From an uncultured Planctomycetaceae bacterium (lineage in GTDB: Bacteria; Planctomycetota; Planctomycetia; Planctomycetales; Planctomycetaceae): 64,000 nucleotides of DNA. The notes under the pieces are model-generated. The model was not told where the DNA came from. It was given only the letters and a program-made list of their open reading frames with translations, and did not search any database. Position numbers and translations under genes: made by a program. Within the stretch, counting starts at the first letter, position 1. Each line of letters begins with the position of its first letter. Below are positions 8,158 through 16,320 of this stretch, piece after piece. The DNA lies in NCBI GenBank assembly GCA_903871805.1, contig CAIQIE010000354.1:1-64000 (forward strand), in the 5' to 3' direction.

Positions 8158-8622
8158 TTTGCGGCAGCGCAGAGAGCACTCTACAACCGTTGAGAAAGCA
8201 GCGGTTTGTAGTGGCGCACAGAAGGAGAGGCAGACTGTTTTGGGCAGTCTGTCTGACAGATTGGCGAGACGAACGGTCGAGGCAACTTAAAGTACGTCTC
8301 GGCAGTTCTGGTGGGAATTCAGCGGCAGCAGTGTTCTTTCAGGAGAACTGCCGGCCGCGACAAGGACTCGCCCAATGTGATGTTATAGCGTGACTGAGGG
8401 GGGCGGAACAATGATAGAGAAAGCCATGGCAGGAAATCGCGACAGTTTTTTAGGAAACCGGGCAGATGGCGCAGGTGTCCCCGAGTTGCGTGTGCGGGAT
8501 GCCTGTCCATGGAGGGGAGAAATTCACCTGACGTTCACGCGCAGCAGCAGCAGCAACTATCCACGACTCGGAGACGTTGTGGCACGACGGGATAGTTAGT
8601 CAGCGGTGCTGGTGCCAATGAT
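8158..8622. other. Intergenic, no convincing gene
   Basis: This is a 465-bp spacer upstream of the transglutaminase gene. The short plus-strand ORFs in it (83 and 69 codons) overlap each other and have no recognisable composition. I see no strong palindrome. Confidence 0.4.
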
Positions 8623-8922
8623 TCAGGCGAGTGCCAGTTCGTGGGATTCTGCGTCGGAAAAGACGAATGGATCGCTCCAGAAGTCATTGTTGTCAGAGTC
8701 CCGCACATGCAGCTGGACTAATTCTTCTTCTACCGCAACGAGAGTCACGGTGAAATTGCCAACTTGAACAGCCTGTCCTGGTACGAGGTCAATCTGGTGA
8801 AGCTGCATGAGAAACCGACTACCTGAGTGAGGGACAACGCGACCTGGATCAGAAATTCTGAGCGAGAATGAAGAGAGGGCTGATTCGGTCTGCGGAAAAG
8901 AAATGACTTGCGAGGAGGCCAT
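8623..8922 (-). CDS. Small hypothetical beta-rich protein
   Basis: This 99-residue ORF has protein-like composition with alternating hydrophobic residues typical of beta strands. The stretch GQAVQVGNFTVTLVAVEEEL resembles, by eye, the first strands of CsrA (a glycine-containing turn, then TVT-V-V-E). The match is only suggestive, and the protein has extra N- and C-terminal segments that CsrA lacks. No good Shine-Dalgarno sequence precedes the ATG. It has no membrane segment or signal. I do not recognise a family and would call it hypothetical. Confidence 0.45.
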   Translation of the reverse strand: MASSQVISFPQTESALSSFSLRISDPGRVVPHSGSRFLMQLHQIDLVPGQAVQVGNFTVTLVAVEEELVQLHVRDSDNNDFWSDPFVFSDAESHELALA

Positions 8923-9330
8923 CAGTTTTAGAGGGAACGGCAGAACGCCGAGCGGAACTCTGACTGAAAAAATCGGGCCACCGCCACGACTATGATCTGA
9001 GTTTTATACAGATCAGGTTCAGGATCATCAATTCCGACGTGCAACTCTTCGTGATGTTGATGTACCTTTTTTTTTGCAACAGAAAAAAGCCTTGTTGACT
9101 TTTATTCGACAGAAAAAGTTTTCTCAGTTTCACGCGTGTTTCGCGGAGGGGCTTCGCAGTGTGCGTCCCGAACGTTACAACTCTGGGATGGTAGTGGATT
9201 TCTGACAGTGCGTGGGATCGACCGGTGCCGTGAGCGCGTTGGGATTCTCTGGACCGCTGTGCGGAGACGTAAAATTGCGTTGCTGCGGTCGCCTTTGTGT
9301 TAATTGCTGCGAAACGAATAGCGAACGACT
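8923..9330. other. Divergent intergenic region
   Basis: The region holds an AT-rich stretch around 9065-9125 with long T and A tracts and the half-repeated word GACAGAAAAAG (compare AACAGAAAAAAG). A TTGACT box occurs near 9092, but no good -10 box follows at 16-18 bp. It should contain promoters for prlC and the leftward small ORF. Confidence 0.35.
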
Positions 9331-11409
9331 ATGACCACCAATTTGAATCCTCTGCTGATTTCGACAGGCCTGCCAGCGTATGATCAGATTCAGGCGGAGC
9401 ACATTGTTCCGGCTGTTCACAAGTGGCTGCAGCGATGCCGGGATATCCTGAGTACGCTGGAAGCATCGGCAGAGGCTACGTGGGCATCGCTGATGCAGCC
9501 ACTGGAGGAGATTGATCTGCTGTTTGAATACGGATGGTCACCTGTGGGGCATTTGCTGAGCGTTGCGAACTCGGATGAACTTCGAGTGGCCCATGATGAG
9601 GTGATGCCGCAGGTGGTGACATTCGGGCTGGAGTTGCGTCAGAGCGAAGCGGTCTATCGTCGGTTGCTTGCGATTCGTTCTTCCAGCGAGTGGATGGGTT
9701 TCAGCAGCGCGCGTCAGCGGATCATCGCCCGCATGATTCAGAATGCGGAGCAGTCTGGAATCAGTCTTTCGGGAAAGGATCGTGAGCGATTTAATGAGAT
9801 CGAGCAGGAGTTATCGCAGCTGTCCAATGATTTTTCGAATCATTTGCTGGATGCGACCAAGGCGTGGTTTCTGGACATCACAAACGTAACAGAGATCGTG
9901 GGGCTGCCGGAAAGTTTGCTGCGTCTCGCGGCAGCGTCCTGGTCGCGGGCTGAGGGTCACCGGGATTTGCCGCCGGCGACTTCTGAAGGTGGGCCGTGGA
10001 GGATTACCCTGGATCAGCCGTGTTTTGGGCCATTTATGGAGCACAGTCGGAACCGTGAGCTGCGTGAGCAGGTTTACCGAGCCTATATGACGCGTGCTGG
10101 CTCCGGTTCCACAGACAATTCGCCGCTGATTACGAGGATTCTGAGTCTTAAACGCGAGCAGGCAAAGTTGCTGGGGTATGAGAGTTATGCCGACCTGAGT
10201 CTCTCGCGAAAGATGGCCGGGGATGTCGCCGCGGTGCAGCAGATGTTTGACAGGCTGCTTGCAGCATCTCTTGATCCTGCGAAAAAGGAGCTGGAAGAAA
10301 TCACAGCGCTGGCTCAGGCGAGTGGGCATGCAGGAAGTCTTCTGCACTGGGACATTGCGTTCTGGGCCGAGCGTCTCCGAGAGCAGACGTTTGCTTTTAC
10401 GGACGAACAGTTGCGGCCGTATTTTTCCCTGGATCGAGTGTTGAATGGGCTGTTTGACTTGTGTGATCGGTTGTTTGGGATTCGCGTTCAGCGTGCTGAC
10501 CGAACAGCTCCTGTGTGGAATGCAGACGTTCGTTACTACGAAGTGTTTGATGATGCGGGGCGGCACATTGCCGGCTTCTACCTTGATCCGTATTCGCGGC
10601 CGCAGGACAAGCGGGGTGGAGCATGGATGAATGACTGCGTAACGCGATCGATCAGTGCCACGCAAATTCGGTTGCCCGTGGCCCATTTGGTTTGCAACAG
10701 CACACCACCTGCCGGTGACGTACCATCGCTGATGACATTTCGGGAAGTGGAAACGCTGTTTCATGAATTTGGACATGGCCTGCAGCATATGCTGACAGCG
10801 GTGGATGAGCGGGATGCGGCCGGGATCAACGGTGTGGAATGGGATGCCGTAGAACTGCCCAGCCAGTTTATGGAGTATTGGTGCCTGCATCGGGCAACGC
10901 TGATGAATATGGCCCGCCATTACGTTACAGGGGACAGTCTTCCGGAGGATCTGTATGAGAAGTTGCGGCAGGCAAGGACTTACCGCGCGGCGACTCAGAT
11001 GCTGCGGCAGTTGCAGCTGGGAATGACTGATATTTCACTGCACCACGGGTACAACCCTGACGGGGAAGAAACGCCGTTTGATGCGGAAAAACGGATCCTG
11101 TCGATAACGAGTCTGCTGCCTCCGCTTCCGGAAAACCGTTTCCTTTGTTCGTTCCAGCATATTTTTGCTGGCGGCTATTCGGCAGGTTACTACAGTTACA
11201 AGTGGGCGGAAGTTCTGAGCGCGGATGCATTTGGAGCGTTTGAAGAGGCTGGTGTGGACAACGAACCGGCCGTTCAGAGAGTTGGTCGACGGTTTCGCGA
11301 TACGGTCCTGGCTCAGGGAGGAAGTCGCCATCCGATGGAGATTTTTCGCGACTTTCGGGGACGTGATCCGGATCCATCAGCGTTGCTGCGACACAGTGGG
11401 CTGAAGTAG
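9331..11409 (+). CDS. prlC: Oligopeptidase A (M3 family zinc metallopeptidase)
   Basis: This 692-residue cytosolic zinc peptidase degrades oligopeptides, including cleaved signal peptides. The zinc site is HEFGHGLQHML (HExxH). Downstream, GINGVEWDAVELPSQFMEYW supplies the conserved Glu ligand region and matches the oligopeptidase A subgroup better than dipeptidyl carboxypeptidase. Near the C-terminus, FAGGYSAGYYSYKWAEVLS is the conserved substrate-binding Tyr/Gly block. Length is normal for the family (~680). The start is ATG 9331. sthA follows 134 bp later on the same strand. Confidence 0.93.
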   Translation: MTTNLNPLLISTGLPAYDQIQAEHIVPAVHKWLQRCRDILSTLEASAEATWASLMQPLEEIDLLFEYGWSPVGHLLSVANSDELRVAHDEVMPQVVTFGLELRQSEAVYRRLLAIRSSSEWMGFSSARQRIIARMIQNAEQSGISLSGKDRERFNEIEQELSQLSNDFSNHLLDATKAWFLDITNVTEIVGLPESLLRLAAASWSRAEGHRDLPPATSEGGPWRITLDQPCFGPFMEHSRNRELREQVYRAYMTRAGSGSTDNSPLITRILSLKREQAKLLGYESYADLSLSRKMAGDVAAVQQMFDRLLAASLDPAKKELEEITALAQASGHAGSLLHWDIAFWAERLREQTFAFTDEQLRPYFSLDRVLNGLFDLCDRLFGIRVQRADRTAPVWNADVRYYEVFDDAGRHIAGFYLDPYSRPQDKRGGAWMNDCVTRSISATQIRLPVAHLVCNSTPPAGDVPSLMTFREVETLFHEFGHGLQHMLTAVDERDAAGINGVEWDAVELPSQFMEYWCLHRATLMNMARHYVTGDSLPEDLYEKLRQARTYRAATQMLRQLQLGMTDISLHHGYNPDGEETPFDAEKRILSITSLLPPLPENRFLCSFQHIFAGGYSAGYYSYKWAEVLSADAFGAFEEAGVDNEPAVQRVGRRFRDTVLAQGGSRHPMEIFRDFRGRDPDPSALLRHSGLK

Positions 11410-11543
11410 ATTAAAGCAATTGAAGATCAGGGCCGCTCGGGAGGAACAGGCGAGTGTAAATCCCGGCAGTGTCAACAGAGGTGTTCCCGCTGCAGTCTCC
11501 GGGCTGCTGCGGGGAATTGATCAGAAAGTTCGGTGGTGCATCG

Positions 11544-12950
11544 ATGCAAAGTCCTTCGGAAAAGCATTTCGATGTGATAGTGATCGGAACAGGGCCTGGT
11601 GGTGAAGGCGCTTCAATGGAAGCCACCAAGCAGGGGAAACGAGTCTGTGCGGTTGAGCGGATGGCGTCGATCGGTGGAGCGTGCACGCATCTTGGGACGA
11701 TTCCCAGCAAGTCGCTTCGGGCAGCCATCTACCGTCTGATGGACGTCAACTCGGCCCCCATTTTCAAACAGCTGGGCATCAATCTGACCATTAGCTTTCG
11801 TGACCTTCGTCGCAGCGCGCAGTCGGTCATTGATCAGCAGGTCAGCATGCGCCGCAGCTTCTACGACCGAAACGACGTGGAGGTACTGGCAGGGCAGGCA
11901 CAGTTCCTGGATCCGCATCGGATTTTGGTCCAGCATGATGATGGCAGCACAACGATCGCGCACGGCCGCAATTTTGTGATTGCCGCCGGTTCCCGCCCGT
12001 ATCGACCCCCGGAAATTGACTTCAATCATCCGCGAGTGTTTGACAGCGATACCATTCTGAATCTCCCTGAAACGCCCCGCAGTATGACAATTTACGGCGC
12101 GGGTGTTATCGGCTGCGAGTATGCGTCCATGTTTCGCAATCTGCAGGTTAAACTGAATCTGGTCAACACGCGGCCCAAAATGCTGGAGTTTCTGGATGAT
12201 GAAATCTGTGACGCGCTGGCCTATCACATGCGTGATACCGGGGTGCGAATTCGAAACAATGAAACATTCGATAAACTTGAGACTTTTGACGATCACGTTG
12301 TCTTGCATCTGAAATCCGGAAAGCAGCTGAAGAGTGACGTACTGCTGTGGGCCAATGGACGTACGGGAAATACGGACGGTCTTGGACTGGAAAATGTTGG
12401 TCTGAAACCCAATCATCGAGGGCAGCTGGATGTCAACGAGAACATGCAGACCAGCCAGCCGCACATCTACGCCGTAGGCGATGTGATCGGCGTACCCGCT
12501 CTGGCCAGTGCCGCTTACATTCAGGGGCGATACGCCGCAAGGCATCTGGGAGAAGGTGGGGCAGAGAAGATTCGCATCAGTGACATTCCCGCCGGGATTT
12601 ATACAAGCCCGGAAATCAGCAGTATTGGAAAGACGGAACGCGAACTGACAGAAGAGTGCATTCCATACGAGGTGGGGCATTCCATGTTCAAGAATCTCGC
12701 CAGGGCCCAGATTATGGGGCGGCCTGTCGGCATGCTGAAGATTCTGTTTCACAGGGACACCCTGGAAATTCTGGGAGTGCACTGTTTCGGAGTGAATGCC
12801 AGCGAGATCATTCACATTGGGCAGGCCATTATGACGCAACCGGCACCGCATAATTCGTTGCTCTATTTCATCAATACAACATTCAACTATCCGACGATGG
12901 CCGAGGCGTATCGCGTGGCTGCGCTGAATGGCTACAACCGCATTTATTAG
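11544..12950 (+). CDS. sthA: Soluble pyridine nucleotide transhydrogenase (Si-specific NAD(P)+ transhydrogenase)
   Basis: This FAD enzyme moves hydride between NADPH and NAD+. The N-terminal dinucleotide motif is [17 protein letters not shown]. The next block, [16 protein letters not shown], has Thr where disulfide reductases have the second redox Cys, which is the hallmark that separates transhydrogenase from lipoamide dehydrogenase or mercuric reductase. The second Rossmann motif is [14 protein letters not shown], and the FAD-binding AVGDVIG lies near residue 315. The track begins at GTG 11469. I prefer ATG 11544 because it gives a 468-residue protein of standard length with the FAD motif at the N-terminus. 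Confidence 0.93.
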   Translation: MQSPSEKHFDVIVIGTGPGGEGASMEATKQGKRVCAVERMASIGGACTHLGTIPSKSLRAAIYRLMDVNSAPIFKQLGINLTISFRDLRRSAQSVIDQQVSMRRSFYDRNDVEVLAGQAQFLDPHRILVQHDDGSTTIAHGRNFVIAAGSRPYRPPEIDFNHPRVFDSDTILNLPETPRSMTIYGAGVIGCEYASMFRNLQVKLNLVNTRPKMLEFLDDEICDALAYHMRDTGVRIRNNETFDKLETFDDHVVLHLKSGKQLKSDVLLWANGRTGNTDGLGLENVGLKPNHRGQLDVNENMQTSQPHIYAVGDVIGVPALASAAYIQGRYAARHLGEGGAEKIRISDIPAGIYTSPEISSIGKTERELTEECIPYEVGHSMFKNLARAQIMGRPVGMLKILFHRDTLEILGVHCFGVNASEIIHIGQAIMTQPAPHNSLLYFINTTFNYPTMAEAYRVAALNGYNRIY

Positions 12951-13407
12951 GCGAGTTGTTTCTGCTGGCCCGCAGCGTCCGTCCGAGGAACACGCAAAAC
13001 TAATTCTGAGATTCGGCTTTAAGAAAAAAATCCTCGCAACGAATCCGATTCATGCTTCAGCGTGCAGGTGCGTCACGCTGTAGCTGGAATTCCTGAGATT
13101 TTCCGCGATTTTCAGCGGGATTTTCCGGGGATTTTCAGTGGAATGCGACGATCTTCCCGCTAAACTTGGGTTTGGTGGTGAAACCCCCATCGAGTCGTTT
13201 GGTGCAGACGAGATTGGTAACACTCACGTCGTCCAGCGGTTCGTTGAGGTAGTTTTGGGATGACCTTGGCGGAGCTCCGCCACGTGTTTCCATGGCGAAC
13301 ATTGCCATGTGTCAATTTAGGCTGATTGTTCCGTAGATTTCTGCAACAGTGCTGGATGTGTTGGCGATGTGCGGCCTTCAGCGCGATTTTACTGCGTGGC
13401 AACACTC
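12951..13407. other. Intergenic upstream of the first BON-repeat gene
   Basis: This spacer holds the GATTTTC tandem array at 13097-13141 and a segment (about 13135-13190) that I can align by eye to 15065-15115, upstream of the second paralog (shared CAGTGGAA and CGACGATCTTC words). It is therefore likely part of the duplicated unit. No gene is visible. Confidence 0.45.
13097..13141. repeat. Short tandem repeat, GATTTTC-based 11-12 mer, four copies
   Basis: Four consecutive units read GATTTTCCGC, GATTTTCAGCGG, GATTTTCCGGG and GATTTTCAGTGG. The array lies 270 bp upstream of the first secreted BON-repeat gene and is not kept in the same form upstream of its paralog. Confidence 0.7.
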
Positions 13408-14340
13408 ATGAAATCAATGTCACTTTTTGCTTCGACGCTGTTCCTGATGACTTGCTGCTGGGCTGACTCCGCTTCAGGGCAGTCCGGTGGGGCGACGTCA
13501 GCGGGATCCAGCGGACTTTCTGGTCTTAGCAGTGCTCAGCTGTCTGGCCTGTCGTCCAAACTGTCGGGGCTTCCGTCGCTGAATGCCTCTCAGATATCCA
13601 GCCTGTCGTCGCAGTTGTCGGGGCTTTCGTCGCTGAATGCTTCCCAGATCTCCAGCTTAACCTCGCGGTTGTCTGGGCTCTCTTCACTGAGCGCGTCCCA
13701 GATCTCCAGCCTAACGTCGCAGCTGTCAGGACTTTCATCGTCTGGAGTCAGTGGACTTTCTGGCAGTGGCACCAACTCATCTACGTCGACTTCGGGATTG
13801 GGCACGGCAGGCTCCTCAACTACCAGCACGACTGGTGGAGGTTCCAGTAGCTCTGGTGGCATGTCCGGGGCGGGCTTCGGAGGCACTGGCTTTGCTGCGG
13901 GCGGATCCACTGATGCCGCGAACGGGTTTGTAGGTGGAAATCAGAGCGAGAATTTTGTTGGTGCGGGTCAGCAAGGTAATCGAACAAACACAAACCAACA
14001 GTTCCAGGCCTTTCAGGGAACCCAGAACAACTCCAATCAAGGCTCTCAATCGTCCGGAACACCACGTCAGATAAAGACTGCACTGCGGGTGAATTTTTCA
14101 TTTCCCGCGACTGCTCAGGTACGGTCGCAGGGAAAGATGGCTGCAGCTAATTCACCGTCCCTCGAGAGATACGTGACTCGGTATCCAGAACTGAGTGGCA
14201 TCGTCGTCAGCCTGCAGGAGAACGGTGTCGTTGTCCTTTCCGGTGAAACCACCTCCGTTGAGAGTGCGCGGCTGGCCGCCAATCTTGTGCGACTTCAACC
14301 TGGGGTTCGTCGGGTCGAGAATCAGACCAATCTGAGGTAA
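13408..14340 (+). CDS. Secreted Ser/Gly-rich repeat protein with C-terminal BON-like domain (paralog 1)
   Basis: This 310-residue exported protein has an N-terminal signal peptide (MKSMSLFASTLFLM, about residues 1-24). A low-complexity region follows with just over three 18-residue repeats of the form LSGLSSLNASQISSLTSR, then a Gly/Ser/Thr-rich linker. A conserved block, FVGGNQSENFVGAGQQGN then RTNTNQQFQ, precedes the C-terminal ~85 residues. These have BON-like character (YPELSGIVVSLQENGVVVLSG, then SARLAANLVRLQPGVRRVEN). BON domains are thought to bind membranes or ligands. The track start at 13369 would place the signal peptide internally, so I use ATG 13408. A diverged tandem paralog follows at 15342. 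Confidence 0.75.
   Translation: MKSMSLFASTLFLMTCCWADSASGQSGGATSAGSSGLSGLSSAQLSGLSSKLSGLPSLNASQISSLSSQLSGLSSLNASQISSLTSRLSGLSSLSASQISSLTSQLSGLSSSGVSGLSGSGTNSSTSTSGLGTAGSSTTSTTGGGSSSSGGMSGAGFGGTGFAAGGSTDAANGFVGGNQSENFVGAGQQGNRTNTNQQFQAFQGTQNNSNQGSQSSGTPRQIKTALRVNFSFPATAQVRSQGKMAAANSPSLERYVTRYPELSGIVVSLQENGVVVLSGETTSVESARLAANLVRLQPGVRRVENQTNLR
13549..13743. repeat. 54-bp tandem repeat inside the BON-repeat gene
   Basis: Three full 54-bp units (13549-13602, 13603-13656, 13657-13710) and a partial fourth encode the 18-residue repeat. Units differ by scattered substitutions, many of them synonymous or conservative (Asn/Ser, Lys/Arg/Gln at the last position). This suggests protein-level constraint rather than a recent slippage event. 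Confidence 0.85.
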
Positions 14341-14599
14341 TAGTGCGTGCTGCTTTCGCCGTGGTTGGTCCCGGCAATGTGTAATTGATAGGCCGAAAGC
14401 GAGTTTCCAACGCCCACCACGGGCCATTGCCCAACTCGGCTAAAGTGGGCCGTTACTCAGTGTTGGCCGAGATCTCCACAAACACTGCAGCACCGCCAGG
14501 CAAAACTCGCCATCGAACAGTAGGATTGCTCCGGCATTTGCCCTCCGGGAAATTCAATTGTTTGGCAGATTCGGTCAACAGGCATGGCTGGAAGTATGG

Positions 14600-14932
14600 C
14601 GTAGACTTTAACCTGGCTGGTCGCATGGAAAAGCGGCTGAAAAACGTTGCAAACCATTCCGGCGGTACACAAACCATGGCGAACCAATTTTCGAACGAGT
14701 TCGTGACGACATCAGGGGATTCAGCGGCACCTGATCGCAGACGATTCCGGAAACATGTCTGTGCCGATGAACTGTGGGCAGATCGAGCATTGAGGCCCGT
14801 TCCGTAAGTTTCGGAATGAGGCGTTGGATCCTCCATTTTCGTGATCCGGGCAGGTTCGCAGATCAGGCCGTTACCGTCGAAATGGGCCGAAATTCTACCA
14901 AACGCTGATCGGCACCAGGGTGGTAATCGAAT
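14600..14932 (-). pseudogene. Decayed fragment of lnt (3' end)
   Basis: Read leftward, two frames together reproduce the C-terminus of the intact lnt at 16321-18195. FDGNGLICEPARITKMED matches FIDGNGRIREPDRIMKMEE. In another frame, HRHVSGIVCDQVPLNP matches HRQFSGIVSGQVPLDP, with the rest of the tail still aligning (RRNGLQRFSAA region). At least one frameshift separates the two segments. The upstream 85 percent of lnt is missing. The nucleotide alignment is clear from about 14690 to 14930 and fades on either side. It sits just downstream of paralog 1, exactly as the intact lnt 3' end sits downstream of paralog 2. Confidence 0.85.
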
Positions 14933-15341
14933 ACTAAATTAAGGCCTCCCATTCATCGTGGTAAGGTCAGGTTTGAGGAGTGCTAATCCGGTAAGGCTGT
15001 TTGCCCGACTGGCGAAATTAACGAAAATTCCCCGCGATTCCTTGGGGAATTTGGGAAAAGTCGCAGTGGAAACCGACGATCTTCTCATTAGAATTCGTGT
15101 GGTGGATGTTTTCGGTGACTGGTGTTTCTGCCAGTTGCCGAGATTCTTCACCAGGTTGGCCCCCTGCAGGTCTTCCGGCGACGTCCGTTTCATCGTTGGT
15201 TTTTGTCTCTTCAATAGCCTTCGCGTGTGACTGGATTGCTCATCCTGTTTTTGACTTGTTCCCGGTTTTCAACCAGACGTTTGCTGGGTCACGTGGAGTT
15301 CCTCCAGTTCCCGGCAGTCGGACGCTGCACGGCTTACTCCT
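14933..15341. other. Intergenic upstream of the second BON-repeat gene
   Basis: The two opposed ORFs here (90-91 codons) mirror each other and are probably chance. The segment contains the palindrome at 15025-15052 and, from about 15065, similarity to the region upstream of the first paralog, which marks the second copy of the duplication unit. Confidence 0.45.
15025..15052. repeat. Perfect 9-bp inverted repeat
   Basis: AAATTCCCC and GGGGAATTT flank a 10-base loop. It lies about 290 bp upstream of the second BON-repeat gene and has no T-run, so it is operator-like or part of the duplicated regulatory region. Confidence 0.5.
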
Positions 15342-16148
15342 ATGAGACGAGTTTCGATTTCTGCCCTGGTAGTTTTCCTTGGTTGTTTCGGGCTGAACAC
15401 AGCGATTGCCCAATCAGGGGGCAATGGCGGTGGAAACAGTGGCTTTAGCGGCAGTGGGCTTTCGGGCTCGGGCTCCAGTGGCCTTTCGGGCGCAGGATTC
15501 AGTGGTTTATCTGCTGCAGGGGTGTCATCCTTAAGTTCCTCGCAAATGTCTGCGCTCTCGGCATTAGGTGTGAGTGGTTTGGGAAGCGGAACAACAGGCA
15601 CGTCATCCACTTCTCGTACAGGGACGAATGGCACTACGGGCGGTACCGGGACAACAGGAAATACGGGCGGCACCGGTGGAACCGGCAATGCGACTGGCGG
15701 TACCGGTACTGGTGCCGGCAATGGCAATGGGTTTGTCGGCGGAAATCAGAGCCAGACGTTTGTCGGTGCCGGGCAGCAACAGCAGGGGAACCGAACAAAC
15801 ACGAATCGGCAGTTTCAGTTTCAGGCGGCTCAGAACAATTCCATGCAAAGCAGCCAGTCAACAGGAACGCCGAGGCAGGTAAAAACCGCTCTGCGAGTGA
15901 ACTTTTCCTTCCCAGCCACAGCCCAGGCGGACTCGCGGGGAAAACTTGCCAAGGCTAACGTGGCATCGCTCGATCGTTACGTGTCGCGATACCCGGAGTT
16001 GTCCGGGATTGCCGTCAGCCTGCAGCCGAATGGGGTTGCGGTCTTGTCTGGTGAAACAGCCTCAGCTGAGACGGCTAAACTTGCAGAGAATCTTGTACGG
16101 TTGCAACCCGGTGTCCGCTTTGTTGAAAATCAAACAAGCATCAAATGA
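15342..16148 (+). CDS. Secreted Gly/Thr-rich protein with C-terminal BON-like domain (paralog 2)
   Basis: This 268-residue tandem paralog of the protein at 13408 has a clear signal peptide (MRRVSISALVVFLGCFGL then AIAQ). The low-complexity region follows the same design but without the regular 18-mer: SGLSGAG-type motifs, then Thr-Gly stretches such as TGNTGGTGGTGNATGG. The marker block FVGGNQSQTFVGAGQQ with RTNTNRQFQ is conserved, as are TPRQVKTALRVNFSFPATAQ and the BON-like C-terminus (YPELSGIAVSLQPNGVAVLSG). Conserved segments are near-identical while linkers differ, so the C-terminal half is the constrained part. The start is ATG 15342. Confidence 0.78.
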   Translation: MRRVSISALVVFLGCFGLNTAIAQSGGNGGGNSGFSGSGLSGSGSSGLSGAGFSGLSAAGVSSLSSSQMSALSALGVSGLGSGTTGTSSTSRTGTNGTTGGTGTTGNTGGTGGTGNATGGTGTGAGNGNGFVGGNQSQTFVGAGQQQQGNRTNTNRQFQFQAAQNNSMQSSQSTGTPRQVKTALRVNFSFPATAQADSRGKLAKANVASLDRYVSRYPELSGIAVSLQPNGVAVLSGETASAETAKLAENLVRLQPGVRFVENQTSIK

Positions 16149-16212
16149 TTCACCACGGTTTGGTCTGACTGATCGTGCCTGAGCGACAGTCTGTATGGGA
16201 TGAGTTCCTGGG

Positions 16213-16236
16213 GATTGAACTCTTTGTTGTTCAATC
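16213..16236. terminator. Stem-loop between convergent BON-repeat and lnt genes
   Basis: GATTGAAC and GTTCAATC form a perfect 8-bp stem around an 8-base T-rich loop, between the stop of paralog 2 and the stop of lnt. There is no clear U-run, so a terminator role is only inferred from position. Confidence 0.4.
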
Positions 16237-16320
16237 GACTGACGCCGCTTCAGTTTATTTGGATTCCCTTGCGTGCGGGTGAATGATTTTTGGCTGGACA
16301 GTGCTTCGGTCATGCTTCTG

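Noticed and set aside
9811-10920. 369-codon minus-strand ORF opposite the M3 peptidase
   Set aside because: It is an antisense shadow of a complete and conserved peptidase gene and has no domain.
11613-12851. 412-codon minus-strand ORF opposite sthA
   Set aside because: It is the antisense shadow of a conserved flavoprotein gene with intact motifs.
13540-13745. Possible CRISPR array because of regular 54-bp periodicity
   Set aside because: The units are contiguous, in frame and encode an 18-residue protein repeat; there are no spacers.
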